Below, piece by piece: positions 8,174 through 19,424 of a stretch of 64,000 nt of DNA. The position numbers and the translations under genes are program-made. The notes below the pieces were generated by a model. It was not told where the DNA came from, ran no database searches, and was given only the letters and a program-made list of their open reading frames with translations. The stretch comes from Pseudorhodoferax sp047601025 (GTDB lineage: Bacteria > Pseudomonadota > Gammaproteobacteria > Burkholderiales > Burkholderiaceae_C). Location of the stretch: contig NZ_JASGJZ010000001.1 of assembly GCF_047601025.1 (NCBI RefSeq), positions 5,270,001-5,334,000 on the forward strand, in the 5' to 3' direction. How positions within the stretch are numbered: the first letter of the stretch is position 1; the number at the start of each line of letters is the position of its first letter.

Positions 8174-10363
8174 CTACAGGCTGGAGCCGCGCGTGGACTT
8201 CGGCGCGATCTGCGCCTCGGTGGTGGGATCGAACAGGTCGAACGCGATCATCCCGCTGTCCAGTTCGGGCTTGGCCGGCGGAGGCGCCGCGACGGGTGCG
8301 GAAGCCGGGACGGCATCCAGGTCGAGTTGCGCCAGGTCGATGTCGACCGAAGCCAGCGGCGACGGCGCGGACGCCGACAGGTCGTCGAAGTCCGACAGGT
8401 CCAGGTCCAGCGGCACGCTGGCCATCGTGTCGTGGTCGGTGCCGTGCCGCAGCGGCGTCGGGCCGGACTCCGGCACCAGATCCAGTTCGAGGTCCAGTTC
8501 CGGCAAGGCGGGCACCGGCACCGGCGGTGGTTCCGGCCGCGCCGGCTGCGCGTGCGCCACCGGCTCGCCCACGCCCAGCCCGCCGAAGCTCGACGGCGTC
8601 CGCTCCTGGCCGGCCGGCATGGCGATGGCCTGGGCAACACCGTACAGCAGCAGCAGGTCGCGGTACGCCGCCAGATCCAGAGGCCGGCTGGCATCGCCGG
8701 GATGGCGCAGCAGATTGGCTTCGATCGTGTCCAGCACGCGCGCCTCGCCCCACGCCGTCTCGATGCTGAGCAGCGTGGCCGGGTACTCTTCCAAGCCCAG
8801 CCCTTCGTCGTGGAAGGCCGCGAAGCTCGGCAGGTGGGCATTGAAGCGCGCCTCGAAGCGCTTGCGCACGGCGTTGTAGCCGTCCTGCCGTCCGAGCCGG
8901 TGGTGCAGCCCGAGCAATTCCAGGAGGCCCAGCGGGCTCATGTCGTCGTGTTCGCGCAGATGCTGCTCCAGCACCTCGACCGCCTGCTCGTACTGGCCCA
9001 GCGAAATGAAGAACTCGGCGTGCTGGTGCACGTCGAAGAACTCGTCCGGCCGCACCGGCCGCGAGACGATGGCCGGCGCCGGTATTGGCCGCGCGCTCTG
9101 CGCGAACACGGTGCTGCTGCCGGCACGACCGTCCTGCACCGAGGGCTTGGCGGCGCCCATGGCGGACGCCGGCTCGCTGTCGAAAAACTCGTCGGCCATC
9201 GAGGACCTGGCCACGGCCGCCGGCTTGAAGGTGAACGGCGCGTCGCGCCCGGTCTCCAGCGGCACCGGCGCGGACGGCGCGGTCGGTTGGACGCTCCAGT
9301 GCGCTGCCAGCGCCGCGTTGCGCGCACGCTGCCAGAAGTACGCGGCCAGGCCGATGGCCAGCAGCAGCAGCGCCAGCAGGCCGTACAGCAGCAGGATGTC
9401 GACGCGGCCGCGCTCGGACTCGTCGAGGCGGCGCTCGGCCGCTTCGAGGCGCGCGCGCAGTTCGCGCTCCGCCGCGCCGGGCTGCGCCGACTGGGCGGCG
9501 CGCGCCGCGGCCTGGGCCACCAGCGCGTCCATCCGCTTCCACTCGCGCACGATCTCCTCGGGCGTCAGCTGCATTGCGCGCCACAGCGCGGCCGCCTCCT
9601 CGCGCGCGGCCGCGGCCGGGTCGGCCGGTGCGCCGGGCAGCGCCGGACTGGGCTGCAAACCGGCCTGGCGGGCGAGCGGTGCGTCCAGCGTCAGCCGCGG
9701 CGTGCCGCCGGCATCGGCGATGCCGGCGGCTCCAAGCGCGGCAGGTGACTCGGCTGCCGGCGCTTTCGCACGCGCCACGGCCCTGGGGGGCGCCTGGCGT
9801 TCCGCCTTCGCAGGCGCGGTGCGGACCGCCACGGGCGCCGCCTTGCGCGGCACGGCCGCAGCCGGCGGCGCGGGGACGGGCGCCGGTGCAGTCCGCGCCG
9901 CGACGGGTGGCGCAGCCGGTGCAGCGGACGGCGCCGGCACCGGTGGTACCGGCGCAACAGCCGCCGGGGCCTGCGCGGCCACCAGGTCGGCCGGGAACTC
10001 GGGAAGGAAGTCGTAGCGCCGCGTGCCGCCGGTGCCGCACAAGGCCTGCAGCACCACGCCGACCACCGGCTCGTCGACCACCGCGCTGGAGCGCAGCCGC
10101 AGCACCGCGCTGCCGGAGCCGCCATCGGGCGGCTGCACCACCACGCGCACGCGGCCCGGGTCGATCGCCCGGTCGCCATGGAACACCTTGGCGCGGAAAC
10201 ATTGCGAGGACGCCTCGTCCGCGGCGTTGACGCCGATCTCGATCGCGAGGCTCAAGGGCTGGCCCAGCACCACGTTGCCACGTGCGCGGCCCAGCGTCAT
10301 TGCAGAACTGCCTGCCGCTGCCCCCAACAGCACCAGGCCCACCAGCTTGTTGCCGAGTTTCAC
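8174..10363 (-). CDS. fimV: FimV/HubP-like polar membrane protein
   Basis: A 729-residue protein with a signal peptide (MKLGNKLVGLVLLGAAAGSSA). An N-terminal domain follows with LGRARGNVVLGQPLSLAIEI, which matches the LG...GQPL start of FimV. Next come a long Ala/Pro-rich linker (about 125-215), a coiled-coil-prone stretch before the membrane (about 260-315), a single TM helix (about 321-345), a TPR-like region (DVHQHAEFFISLGQYEQAVEVL, about 450-560) and an acidic Asp/Leu-rich C-terminus. FimV/HubP proteins organise the pole and type IV pilus or twitching functions. I see no LysM motif between the N-domain and the membrane, unlike Pseudomonas FimV. Assignment is by architecture. Confidence 0.72.
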   Translation of the reverse strand: MKLGNKLVGLVLLGAAAGSSAMTLGRARGNVVLGQPLSLAIEIGVNAADEASSQCFRAKVFHGDRAIDPGRVRVVVQPPDGGSGSAVLRLRSSAVVDEPVVGVVLQALCGTGGTRRYDFLPEFPADLVAAQAPAAVAPVPPVPAPSAAPAAPPVAARTAPAPVPAPPAAAVPRKAAPVAVRTAPAKAERQAPPRAVARAKAPAAESPAALGAAGIADAGGTPRLTLDAPLARQAGLQPSPALPGAPADPAAAAREEAAALWRAMQLTPEEIVREWKRMDALVAQAAARAAQSAQPGAAERELRARLEAAERRLDESERGRVDILLLYGLLALLLLAIGLAAYFWQRARNAALAAHWSVQPTAPSAPVPLETGRDAPFTFKPAAVARSSMADEFFDSEPASAMGAAKPSVQDGRAGSSTVFAQSARPIPAPAIVSRPVRPDEFFDVHQHAEFFISLGQYEQAVEVLEQHLREHDDMSPLGLLELLGLHHRLGRQDGYNAVRKRFEARFNAHLPSFAAFHDEGLGLEEYPATLLSIETAWGEARVLDTIEANLLRHPGDASRPLDLAAYRDLLLLYGVAQAIAMPAGQERTPSSFGGLGVGEPVAHAQPARPEPPPVPVPALPELDLELDLVPESGPTPLRHGTDHDTMASVPLDLDLSDFDDLSASAPSPLASVDIDLAQLDLDAVPASAPVAAPPPAKPELDSGMIAFDLFDPTTEAQIAPKSTRGSSL

Positions 10364-10425
10364 GGTGTCTTTCTACGCGTCATTGGCGCACCATAGCATG
10401 CTGATCCGCAGGTAATAATCGACCG

Positions 10426-11946
10426 ATGGTCAAAGCATATCGCGTCGTCGGCATCGTCGGAGCCGGCGCCATGGGCCGAGGAATCGCGCAAATTGCAGCA
10501 CAGGCCGGGAGCACGGTCAAACTGCACGACCTGCAGCCGCAGGCCGCCGCCGGAGCCCGCGAGGCCGTTTTCGCGCAATGGGACAGGCTGCACGAGAAGG
10601 GCCGGCTGGACGCAGCGCAGCGGGAACGCCAGCGCGCCGCGTTGGTCCTGGCCGACACGCTGTCCGATCTGGCCGACTGCGACCTGGTGATCGAGGCGGT
10701 GGTCGAGCGGCTGGACGTCAAGCAGCGGCTGTTCGCGGAACTGGAAGCCATCGTGCGCGCCGACGCCGTGCTGGCCAGCAACACGTCCTCGCTGTCGATC
10801 ACCGCGATCGGCGCCGCGCTCCAGCGCCCCGGGCGCCTGGCCGGCTACCACTTCTTCAACCCGGTGCCGCTGATGAAGGTGGTCGAGGTCGTCGCCGGCC
10901 TGAAGACCGACCCGGCCGTCTGCGCCGGGCTCATGCAGTACGCGCAGGCGATGGGCCACACGCCGGTGCAGGCCGCCGACACGCCGGGCTTCATCGTCAA
11001 CCACGCCGGCCGCGGCTACGGCACCGAGGCGCTGCGCATCGTCGGCGAGGGCGTGGCCGACTTCGCCACGATCGACCGCATCCTGAAGGACCAGGCCGGC
11101 TTCAAGCTCGGCCCGTTCGAGCTGATGGACCTGACCGGGCTGGACGTCTCCCATCCGGTCATGGAGTCGATCTACCGCCAGTACTACGAGGAACCGCGCT
11201 ACCGGCCCAGCGCGCTGGCTGCGCAGCGCGTGGCCGGCGGCGTCTACGGCCGCAAGGTCGGCGAAGGCTTCTACCGCTACGCCGGCGGCGTGGCCGAGAT
11301 GCCGCCCGAGCCGCCGGTGCCGCAGGTCGCGCAGCTGCCGCCGGTCTGGGTGTCCACCCGCGCCGCGCGCCGGGCCGAGCTGCTGCGGCTGCTCAAGAAG
11401 CTGGGCGCGCGCATCGAGACCGGCCAGTCGCCATCGATGGAGGCGCTGGCGCTGGTGGCGCCGCTGGGCTTCGACGTCACCACCGTCGCCGTGGTCGAGC
11501 GGCTGGACCCGGCCCGCACCGTCGGCATCGACCTGCTGATCGACGACGGCGCCACCCGCCGGCGCGTGCTGGCCACCAACCCGGCCACGCGCACGGACAT
11601 GCGCGATGCCGCGCACGCGCTGTTCGCGCGCGACGGCAAGCCGGTCAGCGTGATCCGCGACAGCGGCGGCTTCGTCACGCAGCGGGTGGTGGCCACCGTC
11701 GTCAACATCGCGGCCGACATCTGCCAGCAGCGCATCTGCTCGCCGCGCGACCTGGAACTGGCCGTCACGCTGGGCCTGGGCTACCCGCTCGGGCCGCTGG
11801 CCATGGGCGACCGCTACGGGCCGACCAACGTGCTGGAAGTGCTGTTCAACCTGCAGACCGTCTACGGCGACCCGCGCTACCGCCCCAGCCCCTGGCTGCG
11901 CCGGCGCGGCGCGATCGGCCTGAGCCTGCTGCAGGAAGAAGGCTGA
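10426..11946 (+). CDS. 3-hydroxyacyl-CoA dehydrogenase (PaaH-like, two HCDH C-domains)
   Basis: A 506-residue NAD-dependent 3-hydroxyacyl-CoA dehydrogenase. The GIVGAGAMGRGIAQ dinucleotide motif lies at residues about 9-22. SNTSSLSITAI and GYHFFNPVPLMK carry the active-site His-Glu region. The C-terminal HCDH domain is duplicated: LGPFELMDLTGLD near 228 and GLGYPLGPLAMGDRYG near 450. The double C-domain and length fit 3-hydroxybutyryl- or 3-hydroxyadipyl-CoA dehydrogenases of the PaaH type. The next gene, 17 bases on, is an enoyl-CoA hydratase homolog, so the pair probably catalyses consecutive beta-oxidation-like steps. The exact substrate is undetermined. Confidence 0.9.
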   Translation: MVKAYRVVGIVGAGAMGRGIAQIAAQAGSTVKLHDLQPQAAAGAREAVFAQWDRLHEKGRLDAAQRERQRAALVLADTLSDLADCDLVIEAVVERLDVKQRLFAELEAIVRADAVLASNTSSLSITAIGAALQRPGRLAGYHFFNPVPLMKVVEVVAGLKTDPAVCAGLMQYAQAMGHTPVQAADTPGFIVNHAGRGYGTEALRIVGEGVADFATIDRILKDQAGFKLGPFELMDLTGLDVSHPVMESIYRQYYEEPRYRPSALAAQRVAGGVYGRKVGEGFYRYAGGVAEMPPEPPVPQVAQLPPVWVSTRAARRAELLRLLKKLGARIETGQSPSMEALALVAPLGFDVTTVAVVERLDPARTVGIDLLIDDGATRRRVLATNPATRTDMRDAAHALFARDGKPVSVIRDSGGFVTQRVVATVVNIAADICQQRICSPRDLELAVTLGLGYPLGPLAMGDRYGPTNVLEVLFNLQTVYGDPRYRPSPWLRRRGAIGLSLLQEEG

Positions 11947-11962
11947 ACCGGCCCGCCGCGCC

Positions 11963-12742
11963 ATGCCTGCCGCCCTGCTCAGCACCCGCGAAGGCGCCAC
12001 GCTGGTGCTGACGCTGTCGCACCCGGAGCGCCACAACGCGCTGGGACCCGATCTGTGCGCCGCCGGCATCGAGGCGCTGAACGTGGCCGGCTCCAGCGCC
12101 GAGGTGGCCAGCGTGGTCATCGCCGGCGCCGCGCCGCTGTTCAGCCTGGGCCACGATCCGCGGAAGCTGCAGGCCAGCCGGCGCGAAAGCGCGGCGCACC
12201 AGGTCGCGCTGACCGAGAGCCTGCACAGCTGGATCGAGTCGATCCACAGCTTCCCGAAGCCGGTCATCGCGGCCGTCGAGGGCGTTGCCGCCGATGCCGG
12301 CTTCGCGCTGGCGCTGGCCTGCGACTTCATCGTGGCCGCACGCGACGCCCGGTTCGCCATGGCCTGCAGCCGCCTGGGCCTGACGCCGGACGCCGGCGCC
12401 AGCTGGCAGCTGGCGCGCGCCTTGCCCCGCCAGCTCGCGGCCGAGCTGCTGATGCAGGGCACCCGGCTGCCGGCGGAGCGCCTGCACCTGCTGGGCGTGG
12501 TCAACCGCCTGTGCGCGCCGGGCACCGCGCTGGCCCAGGCCCTCGCGCTCGCCGGGGAGCTGAACACCCGCGCCCCGCAGGCGCTGGCCGGCTGCAAGGA
12601 ACTGCTGGCCGAAGCCGCCGGCGCGACGCTGCCGCAGCAGCTCGCGCGCGAGCGCGACCTCTTCGTGACCAACCTGCACCACCCGGACGCCGGCGCCGCC
12701 CTGGCCGACTTCCTCGCGCGCCCGCCGGCCCCGCAAGCCTAG
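11963..12742 (+). CDS. Enoyl-CoA hydratase/isomerase family protein
   Basis: A 259-residue crotonase-fold protein. The N-terminus LVLTLSHPERHNALGPDLCA and the oxyanion-hole segments (VVIAGAAPLFSLGHDPRKL; PVIAAVEGVAADAGFALALACD) are visible. Position-equivalents of the two catalytic glutamates of hydratase are not obvious: SRLGLTPDAG stands where many hydratases have an E. It may therefore be an isomerase or another crotonase activity. It lies between the hydroxyacyl-CoA dehydrogenase (17-base gap) and the Crp-type regulator (19-base gap), which implies one operon. Confidence 0.85.
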   Translation: MPAALLSTREGATLVLTLSHPERHNALGPDLCAAGIEALNVAGSSAEVASVVIAGAAPLFSLGHDPRKLQASRRESAAHQVALTESLHSWIESIHSFPKPVIAAVEGVAADAGFALALACDFIVAARDARFAMACSRLGLTPDAGASWQLARALPRQLAAELLMQGTRLPAERLHLLGVVNRLCAPGTALAQALALAGELNTRAPQALAGCKELLAEAAGATLPQQLARERDLFVTNLHHPDAGAALADFLARPPAPQA

Positions 12743-12761
12743 GCACGCCCGCGCGACGGCC

Positions 12762-13481
12762 ATGGACGAGCCCATCCTGACCATCGACGAGCGCGAGGCG
12801 ATCAACGCCGGACGCTGGTTCTCGTCCCTCTCCCCCTCGCTGCGGCACGACATCCTGCGCTGCGCCTACGTCAGGCGGTACAAGGACGGCGAACTGATCG
12901 CCGCGCGCGGCGACGTGGCGGAGGAATGGGTCGCCTGCGCCAAGGGCGCGGTGCGCGTCAGTTCCACCTCGCTGTCGGGCAAGCAGATCACGCTGACCTA
13001 CGTGGAGCCCGGCATCTGGTTCGGCGACACCGCCTTCTTCGACAGCGACCGCCGCACGCACGACGTCTACGCCCATGGCGCGACCACCATGGTCTGCGTC
13101 GCGCGGGCGGACTTCCGCAAGATCCTGGCCGCGCACACCGAGCTGTACGAGGCGCTGATGTGGCTGCAGGGGCGCCGCATCCGGCTGCTGCTCGGCCTGG
13201 TGGAAGACCTCAACACGCTGCCGCTGCGCGCGCGGCTGGCCAAGCAGCTGCTGCACCTGGTGCGCAGCTACGGCGTGCCCAGCCTGGACAACGGCGCCGA
13301 GATCCGCATCAGCCTGCAGCTGGCGCAGGAGGAACTGGCCCAGTTGCTCGGCGCCTCGCGCCAGCGCGTGAACCAGGAACTCAAGACCATGGAGCGCGAA
13401 CAGGCCATCCGCATCGAGCCGGCCGGCCTGATCGTGCGCGACCGCGAGGCGCTGATGCGCATCGTGGAAGCCGAGCGCTGA
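12762..13481 (+). CDS. Crp/Fnr family transcriptional regulator
   Basis: A 239-residue regulator. The N-terminal cyclic-nucleotide-binding-like beta-roll spans about 20-140 (YKDGELIAARGD, VEPGIWFGDTAFFD). The C-terminal winged helix is about 160-235, with the HTH QEELAQLLGASRQRVNQELK at residues 189-208. The Cys residues expected for an Fnr 4Fe-4S cluster are absent, so it is not an oxygen sensor of that type. The canonical cAMP-binding Arg-Ser signature is not clear. It is the last gene of the run and is convergent with the thiamine operon across 278 bases in which I see no gene. Confidence 0.88.
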   Translation: MDEPILTIDEREAINAGRWFSSLSPSLRHDILRCAYVRRYKDGELIAARGDVAEEWVACAKGAVRVSSTSLSGKQITLTYVEPGIWFGDTAFFDSDRRTHDVYAHGATTMVCVARADFRKILAAHTELYEALMWLQGRRIRLLLGLVEDLNTLPLRARLAKQLLHLVRSYGVPSLDNGAEIRISLQLAQEELAQLLGASRQRVNQELKTMEREQAIRIEPAGLIVRDREALMRIVEAER

Positions 13482-13759
13482 CGCCGGAGCCCCGGCGCCC
13501 GGCCGCACCGGGCCGGCCACCCGCGACGCAAGAACTGGCCGGACGGCGGCGCGACCGCGCTGCCGGCGCTGCGGTGCGCGCCGGCAGGCGCCGCCCCGCG
13601 GTCATCCCAGAAACGGCAGTCGACTGGCCGGAACACAGGCAAATGCTGGCCGCCCCCTGGAATTGATCGACTGTGCGACGCATCCATCCGGAGCTGCTCC
13701 GCCATTGCCGAAAACGGCCGCCTCCCCGTACCAGCACTTGCTTTTCCTTGTTGTCGACA

Positions 13760-15367
13760 TCACCCGGCTGCCGCTTCCAGCGGTCGTGCCGACCACGGCA
13801 CCGGCAGGCTGGGCCGCGGCCAGCCGAGGGATGCGCGATCGGGCTGCGGCCGGGGCACGGCCCGCGCCAGCGCTTCCTGCATCGCCGGCACCGTCTCGCC
13901 CGGCTGCGCGCCCAGCATGCGCACCACGCACACGCCGTCGGCGCCGGCCTCGGCCGCCTGCGTGATCTGCCGCGGCTCCAGGATGCCGCCGATGGCCACC
14001 ACCGGCGCGCCGGCCATGGCCACCCACCAGCGCAGATTGTCCAGCCCCTGCGGCCGCCAGGGCATGGCCTTGGTCAGCGTGGGCCAGACCGGGCCGCAGG
14101 CGATGTAGGCCGGCGCCAGGCCGCGCGCACGCGCCAGTTCCCACAGGCTGTGCGAGCTGACGCCCAGCGCCAGCCCGCTGGTGGCCAGCGCGGCGCGCTC
14201 GTCCTCGGCCAGCGCCTGCAGGTCGCTCTGGCCCAGGTGGACGCCGTGCGCGCCGCAGGCCATGGCCAGCTGCCAGTGGTCGTTGACGAACAGCCGGGCG
14301 CCGGCCGTGCGGCAGGCCGCGCTGGCAGCGCGCACCGCCTCCTCCAGTTGCCGGTACCAGCCGGCGTCGGCCCCGGCCGGCTGCTTGATGCGCAGCTGCA
14401 CGGTGCGGACGCCGGCGGCCAGCACCGCCTGCACGCGCGCGGCGCTGTCGACGATGGCGTACAGGCCCGGCGCGCCGCCCGGCGCGGCGCGCTCCGGCGC
14501 AAACACCGGCTGGTCGCCGAAGCTCAGGCACGGCAGCAGCGCGGGATCGGCATGGAAACCCGGTCGCGCCAGCACCTGGCCCGGCCCGCGGCCGGCCGCA
14601 TGGCCGTGGCGCAGCGCGTGCGTGGCCGCCATCTTGGCCAGCACCGCCGCGTCGGCCGCGACGAAGCCGCGCGCCAGCGCCGCCGCGGCGCTGCTGGCGA
14701 AGGTGCAGCCCGTGGCATGCGTGTTGCCGGAGCCCAGGCGCGGCAGCGCCAGCCAGCCGCGCGCGTGCGGGCTGTCCAGCCAGTCCAGCGCCAGGGATTG
14801 CTCGTCGGCACCGGCGTCCGCCGGATCGCCGCCGGTGATGCACACGGCCTCGGGGCCCAGCGCGCGCAGCGCCTCGGCCGCCTCGGGCAGCTCCTCGCGC
14901 CGCAGCGCCGGGCGGCCCAGCAGCCGCGCGGCCTCGCGCCGGTTCGGCGTGATCAGCGTGGCCAGCGGCAACAGGTGCGTGCGGTAGGCCTGCACCGCCG
15001 CGTCGTCGGCGAAGGTGGCGCCGCTGCTGGCGCCCAGCACCGGGTCCACCACCAGCGGCAAGCCGGGCCGGCGCTCGCGCAGCCGGCGCGTCCAGGCGGC
15101 CACGCTGCGCATCTGGCCGGCGTCGCACAGCAGGCCGGTCTTCAGCGCGTCCGCCGGCATGTCGTCGGCCAGCGCCTGCAGCTGGGTGTCGATCAGCGCC
15201 ACCGGCATGGGCGCGACCTGCGTCACGGCGCGCGAGTTCTGCGCCGTGACGGCCGCCACCACGCCGCAGAAATGCGTGTCGGGGAACGCGTCGATCGCGC
15301 GCTGGTCGGCGGCCAGGCCGGCGCCGCCGCTGCTGTCGGTCCCGGCGATGCTCCAGACCACGTTCAT
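13760..15367 (-). CDS. thiDE: Fused HMP-P kinase (ThiD) and thiamine-phosphate synthase (ThiE)
   Basis: A single 535-residue frame joins two enzymes. ThiD occupies about residues 1-265, with SIAGTDSSGGAGLAADQRAI at the start, VDPVLGASSG, LITPNRREAARLLG and GSGNTHATGCTFAS. ThiE occupies about 297-510, with GLYAIVDSA, QLRIKQPAG, VNDHWQLAMACGAHGVHLGQ and VVAIGGI. ThiD phosphorylates HMP and HMP-P; ThiE joins HMP-PP to thiazole phosphate. Fusing consecutive steps may channel HMP-PP. The start ATG overlaps the thiG stop (ATGA). The upstream extension of the frame is antisense-type noise. This is the last gene of the thi operon. Confidence 0.93.
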   Translation of the reverse strand: MNVVWSIAGTDSSGGAGLAADQRAIDAFPDTHFCGVVAAVTAQNSRAVTQVAPMPVALIDTQLQALADDMPADALKTGLLCDAGQMRSVAAWTRRLRERRPGLPLVVDPVLGASSGATFADDAAVQAYRTHLLPLATLITPNRREAARLLGRPALRREELPEAAEALRALGPEAVCITGGDPADAGADEQSLALDWLDSPHARGWLALPRLGSGNTHATGCTFASSAAAALARGFVAADAAVLAKMAATHALRHGHAAGRGPGQVLARPGFHADPALLPCLSFGDQPVFAPERAAPGGAPGLYAIVDSAARVQAVLAAGVRTVQLRIKQPAGADAGWYRQLEEAVRAASAACRTAGARLFVNDHWQLAMACGAHGVHLGQSDLQALAEDERAALATSGLALGVSSHSLWELARARGLAPAYIACGPVWPTLTKAMPWRPQGLDNLRWWVAMAGAPVVAIGGILEPRQITQAAEAGADGVCVVRMLGAQPGETVPAMQEALARAVPRPQPDRASLGWPRPSLPVPWSARPLEAAAG

Positions 15368-16173
15368 GGCGCACCTCCGACCAGCAGCGGCTCGCCGCCC
15401 ACCGGCGTGCTCGGCACGGCGAAGTCCTGGCGCGCCATCACGCCGGCGCGCCAGGCCGCACGGCCGGCGCGCACCGCGTCGCGGAAGGCGCCGGCCATCG
15501 CGACCGGGTCGCGCGCCTGGGCCACGGCGGAGTTCAGCAGCACCGCGTCGAAGCCCAATTCCAGTGCCTGCGCCGCGTGCGAAGGCGCGCCGATGCCGGC
15601 GTCGACGATCAGCGTGGCACCCGGCAGCCGCTCGCGCAGCGTGCGCAACGCGAACGGGTTCAGCAGGCCCTGGCCCGAGCCGATCGGCGCGCCCCAGGGC
15701 ATCAGCACCGGGCAGCCGGCATCGAGCAGGCGGCGGCACAGCACCAGGTCGTCCGTGCAGTAGGGCCAGACCACGAAGCCTTCGCGCACCAGCTGCTGCG
15801 CGGCCTGCAGCAGCTCGAACGGATCGGGCTGCAGCGTGTGCTCGTCGCCAACGACCTCGAGCTTGAGCCAGGGCGTGTCGTACAGCTCGCGCGCCATGCA
15901 GGCCAGCTGCACGGCCTCGCGCGCGGTGCGGCAGCCGGCGGTGTTGGGCAGCAGGCGCGCGCGCCGGCGCTGCACGGCCTCGCGCACGATGGCGACGAAG
16001 CCGTTGTCGCCGCCGGCAGCCAGCGCGCGCCGCAGGCCCACGGTCACGACCTGGGTCTCGGCGGCGGCGATGGCCTCGGCCAGCACCTGGGGCGAGGGAT
16101 AGCCGGCCGTGCCGAGCAGCAGGCGGCTCGCGAGTTCGGTACCGGCGACCTGCCAGCAATCGTCCGCGGTCAT
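15364..16173 (-). CDS. thiG: Thiazole synthase
   Basis: A 269-residue TIM barrel forming thiazole phosphate from DXP, ThiS-thiocarboxylate and dehydroglycine. Visible are SRLLLGTAGYPSPQVL at the N-terminus, WLKLEVVGDEHTL with the Schiff-base Lys, PLGSGQG-like IGSGQGLLNP, and VDAGIGAPSHAAQALELGFD near the phosphate site. The ATG at 16173 lies 4 bases after the thiS stop. The frame continues upstream but only through the thiS region. Its stop overlaps thiDE. Confidence 0.94.
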   Translation of the reverse strand: MTADDCWQVAGTELASRLLLGTAGYPSPQVLAEAIAAAETQVVTVGLRRALAAGGDNGFVAIVREAVQRRRARLLPNTAGCRTAREAVQLACMARELYDTPWLKLEVVGDEHTLQPDPFELLQAAQQLVREGFVVWPYCTDDLVLCRRLLDAGCPVLMPWGAPIGSGQGLLNPFALRTLRERLPGATLIVDAGIGAPSHAAQALELGFDAVLLNSAVAQARDPVAMAGAFRDAVRAGRAAWRAGVMARQDFAVPSTPVGGEPLLVGGAP

Positions 16174-16177
16174 GGAT

Positions 16178-16390
16178 TCATCCTCCGACGATGGGTTGGA
16201 ACAGCACGACGGCATCGCCCTCGCGCAGCGGGCGGTCGCGCAGGCCACGCGCGACGAACTCGCCGTTGACGGCCGTCGCCACGGCACCGGGTGCGTGGCC
16301 CAGCGCGGCCACGAGCTCGGCCAGCGTGCTGCCGGCGGGCACCGCGTGCGGGCGGCCGTCGAGCTGGATCGGCAGTGCCGCCTCGTTCAT
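16178..16390 (-). CDS. thiS: Sulfur carrier protein ThiS
   Basis: A 70-residue ubiquitin-like protein ending in the obligatory Gly-Gly (PIVGG), which is adenylated and thiocarboxylated to deliver sulfur to ThiG. Typical features are STLAELVAALG in the middle and AVAVNGEFV-like TAVNGEFVAR before the C-terminal LREGDAVVLFQP. It is too short to stand out by length alone; the context between thiO and thiG and the GG tail make it certain. The ATG at 16390 overlaps the thiO stop (ATGA). Confidence 0.93.
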   Translation of the reverse strand: MNEAALPIQLDGRPHAVPAGSTLAELVAALGHAPGAVATAVNGEFVARGLRDRPLREGDAVVLFQPIVGG

Positions 16391-17475
16391 GCCGGCTCCT
16401 CCAGCGGCAGCAGCGCCAGCGCGTCTTCCACCAGCGCCGGCGCCATCAGCCAGCCGTGGCGGAACAGACCGTTGATGCGCAGCAGGCCATCCTCCTGCGC
16501 GATGCGCGGCAGATGGTCCGGCAGCGCCGGGCGCAGATGCCGGTCCAGCCGCAGGATGCGGGCCTCGGCCAGCACCGGCAGCACGCTGTGCGCGGCACTC
16601 ATCAGCTCGACGGCGCTCTTCAGCGAGACCGGCGAGCGGTCCTCGCTCTCGATCTCGGTGGCGCCGACGAACACCAGGTCGTCCGGCCGCGGCACCAGGT
16701 AGACGCGGTGGCGCGCGTGCAGCAGCCGCAGCGGCCGCGTCAGGCCGTGGCCGGGCGCGTGCAGCCAGGCCGTCTCGCCGCGCACGCCGCGCAGCGGCAG
16801 CGCGTCCTGCGCGCCCAGGCCGCGCACGTCGATCGCCCAGTCGAAGTCCTGCCGCGCGCCATCGGCGAACCGCAGCTGGCCGGGCAGCGCCTGCGCGACG
16901 GCACGGCCCCAGTGCCACTGCACGCCCTCGGCCTGCGCCTGCAGCGCCGCCATGGCGGCCAGCGGGTCGATCTGGCCCTCGCCGGGCAGCAGCCAGGCGT
17001 GCGCGGGCGGCGGCAGCGCCGGCTCCAGTCGCGCCAGCGCGGCGGCGTCCAGCGGCTGCGGCGCGGCGTGCGGGTCGCCGGCCAGCCGCGCCAGCACGCG
17101 CTGCGCGCTGCCGAAGTCGGCGCGGTGCGCCAGCAGCAGGCTGCCGCGCGCCGCGAAGAACACCCCGCGGCCGTCCGCCCCACCCGGAAGACGCTGCTCG
17201 CCGCCGGGTCGCCGCGGCGGCGCCAGCGCCTCGACGATGCCCTGCCACAGCGGGATCGAGCGCCAGCCCAGCGCCGCGACCCGCGCGTCGGCATGGTCGC
17301 GCTCGGCCAGCGGGCTGAGCATGCCGGCCGCGCTGAACGCGGCCGGGCCGCGCGCATCCCACTGCGGGGCCGGACCCGGCGCGGCGTCGAACACCGCCAC
17401 GCGCGCGCCGCGCCGTGCCAGCTGCCAGGCCAGCAGCCGGCCCAGCAGGCCGGCGCCGGCAATGCCGATGCGCAT
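16387..17475 (-). CDS. thiO: Glycine oxidase ThiO
   Basis: A 362-residue FAD-dependent oxidase (DAO family) that oxidises glycine to the dehydroglycine used by ThiG. The FAD-binding GIAGAGLLGRLLAWQLARRG is at residues 3-22, followed by ARVAVFD. AAGMLSP and LVFVGATEIE are typical ThiO/DAO signatures, and RPALPDHLPRI leads into the C-terminal FAD segment. The presence of ThiO rather than ThiH fits an aerobe. The ATG at 17475 is one base after the thiC stop (TGACATG). Confidence 0.9.
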   Translation of the reverse strand: MRIGIAGAGLLGRLLAWQLARRGARVAVFDAAPGPAPQWDARGPAAFSAAGMLSPLAERDHADARVAALGWRSIPLWQGIVEALAPPRRPGGEQRLPGGADGRGVFFAARGSLLLAHRADFGSAQRVLARLAGDPHAAPQPLDAAALARLEPALPPPAHAWLLPGEGQIDPLAAMAALQAQAEGVQWHWGRAVAQALPGQLRFADGARQDFDWAIDVRGLGAQDALPLRGVRGETAWLHAPGHGLTRPLRLLHARHRVYLVPRPDDLVFVGATEIESEDRSPVSLKSAVELMSAAHSVLPVLAEARILRLDRHLRPALPDHLPRIAQEDGLLRINGLFRHGWLMAPALVEDALALLPLEEPA

Positions 17476-17476
17476 G

Positions 17477-19324
<1,848 letters not shown>

Positions 19325-19424
19325 GCGGGCAATCTCCTCGGGGTGGATGGATTGCTCCGCATCGCGCCGGGAGAATGCAAGCACGCGCCCGCCCTTGGGC
19401 GGTTGCGCGCAGTCCTCTCGGCAC

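Noticed and set aside
8327..9748. Plus-strand open frame opposite fimV, rich in Arg and Gln.
   Set aside because: Codon-shadow sequence caused by the GC bias of the Ala/Pro-rich fimV gene.
19381..19411. GC-rich hairpin between the TPP aptamer and thiC considered as an intrinsic terminator.
   Set aside because: No T-run follows, so I mention it only as a possible part of the expression platform.
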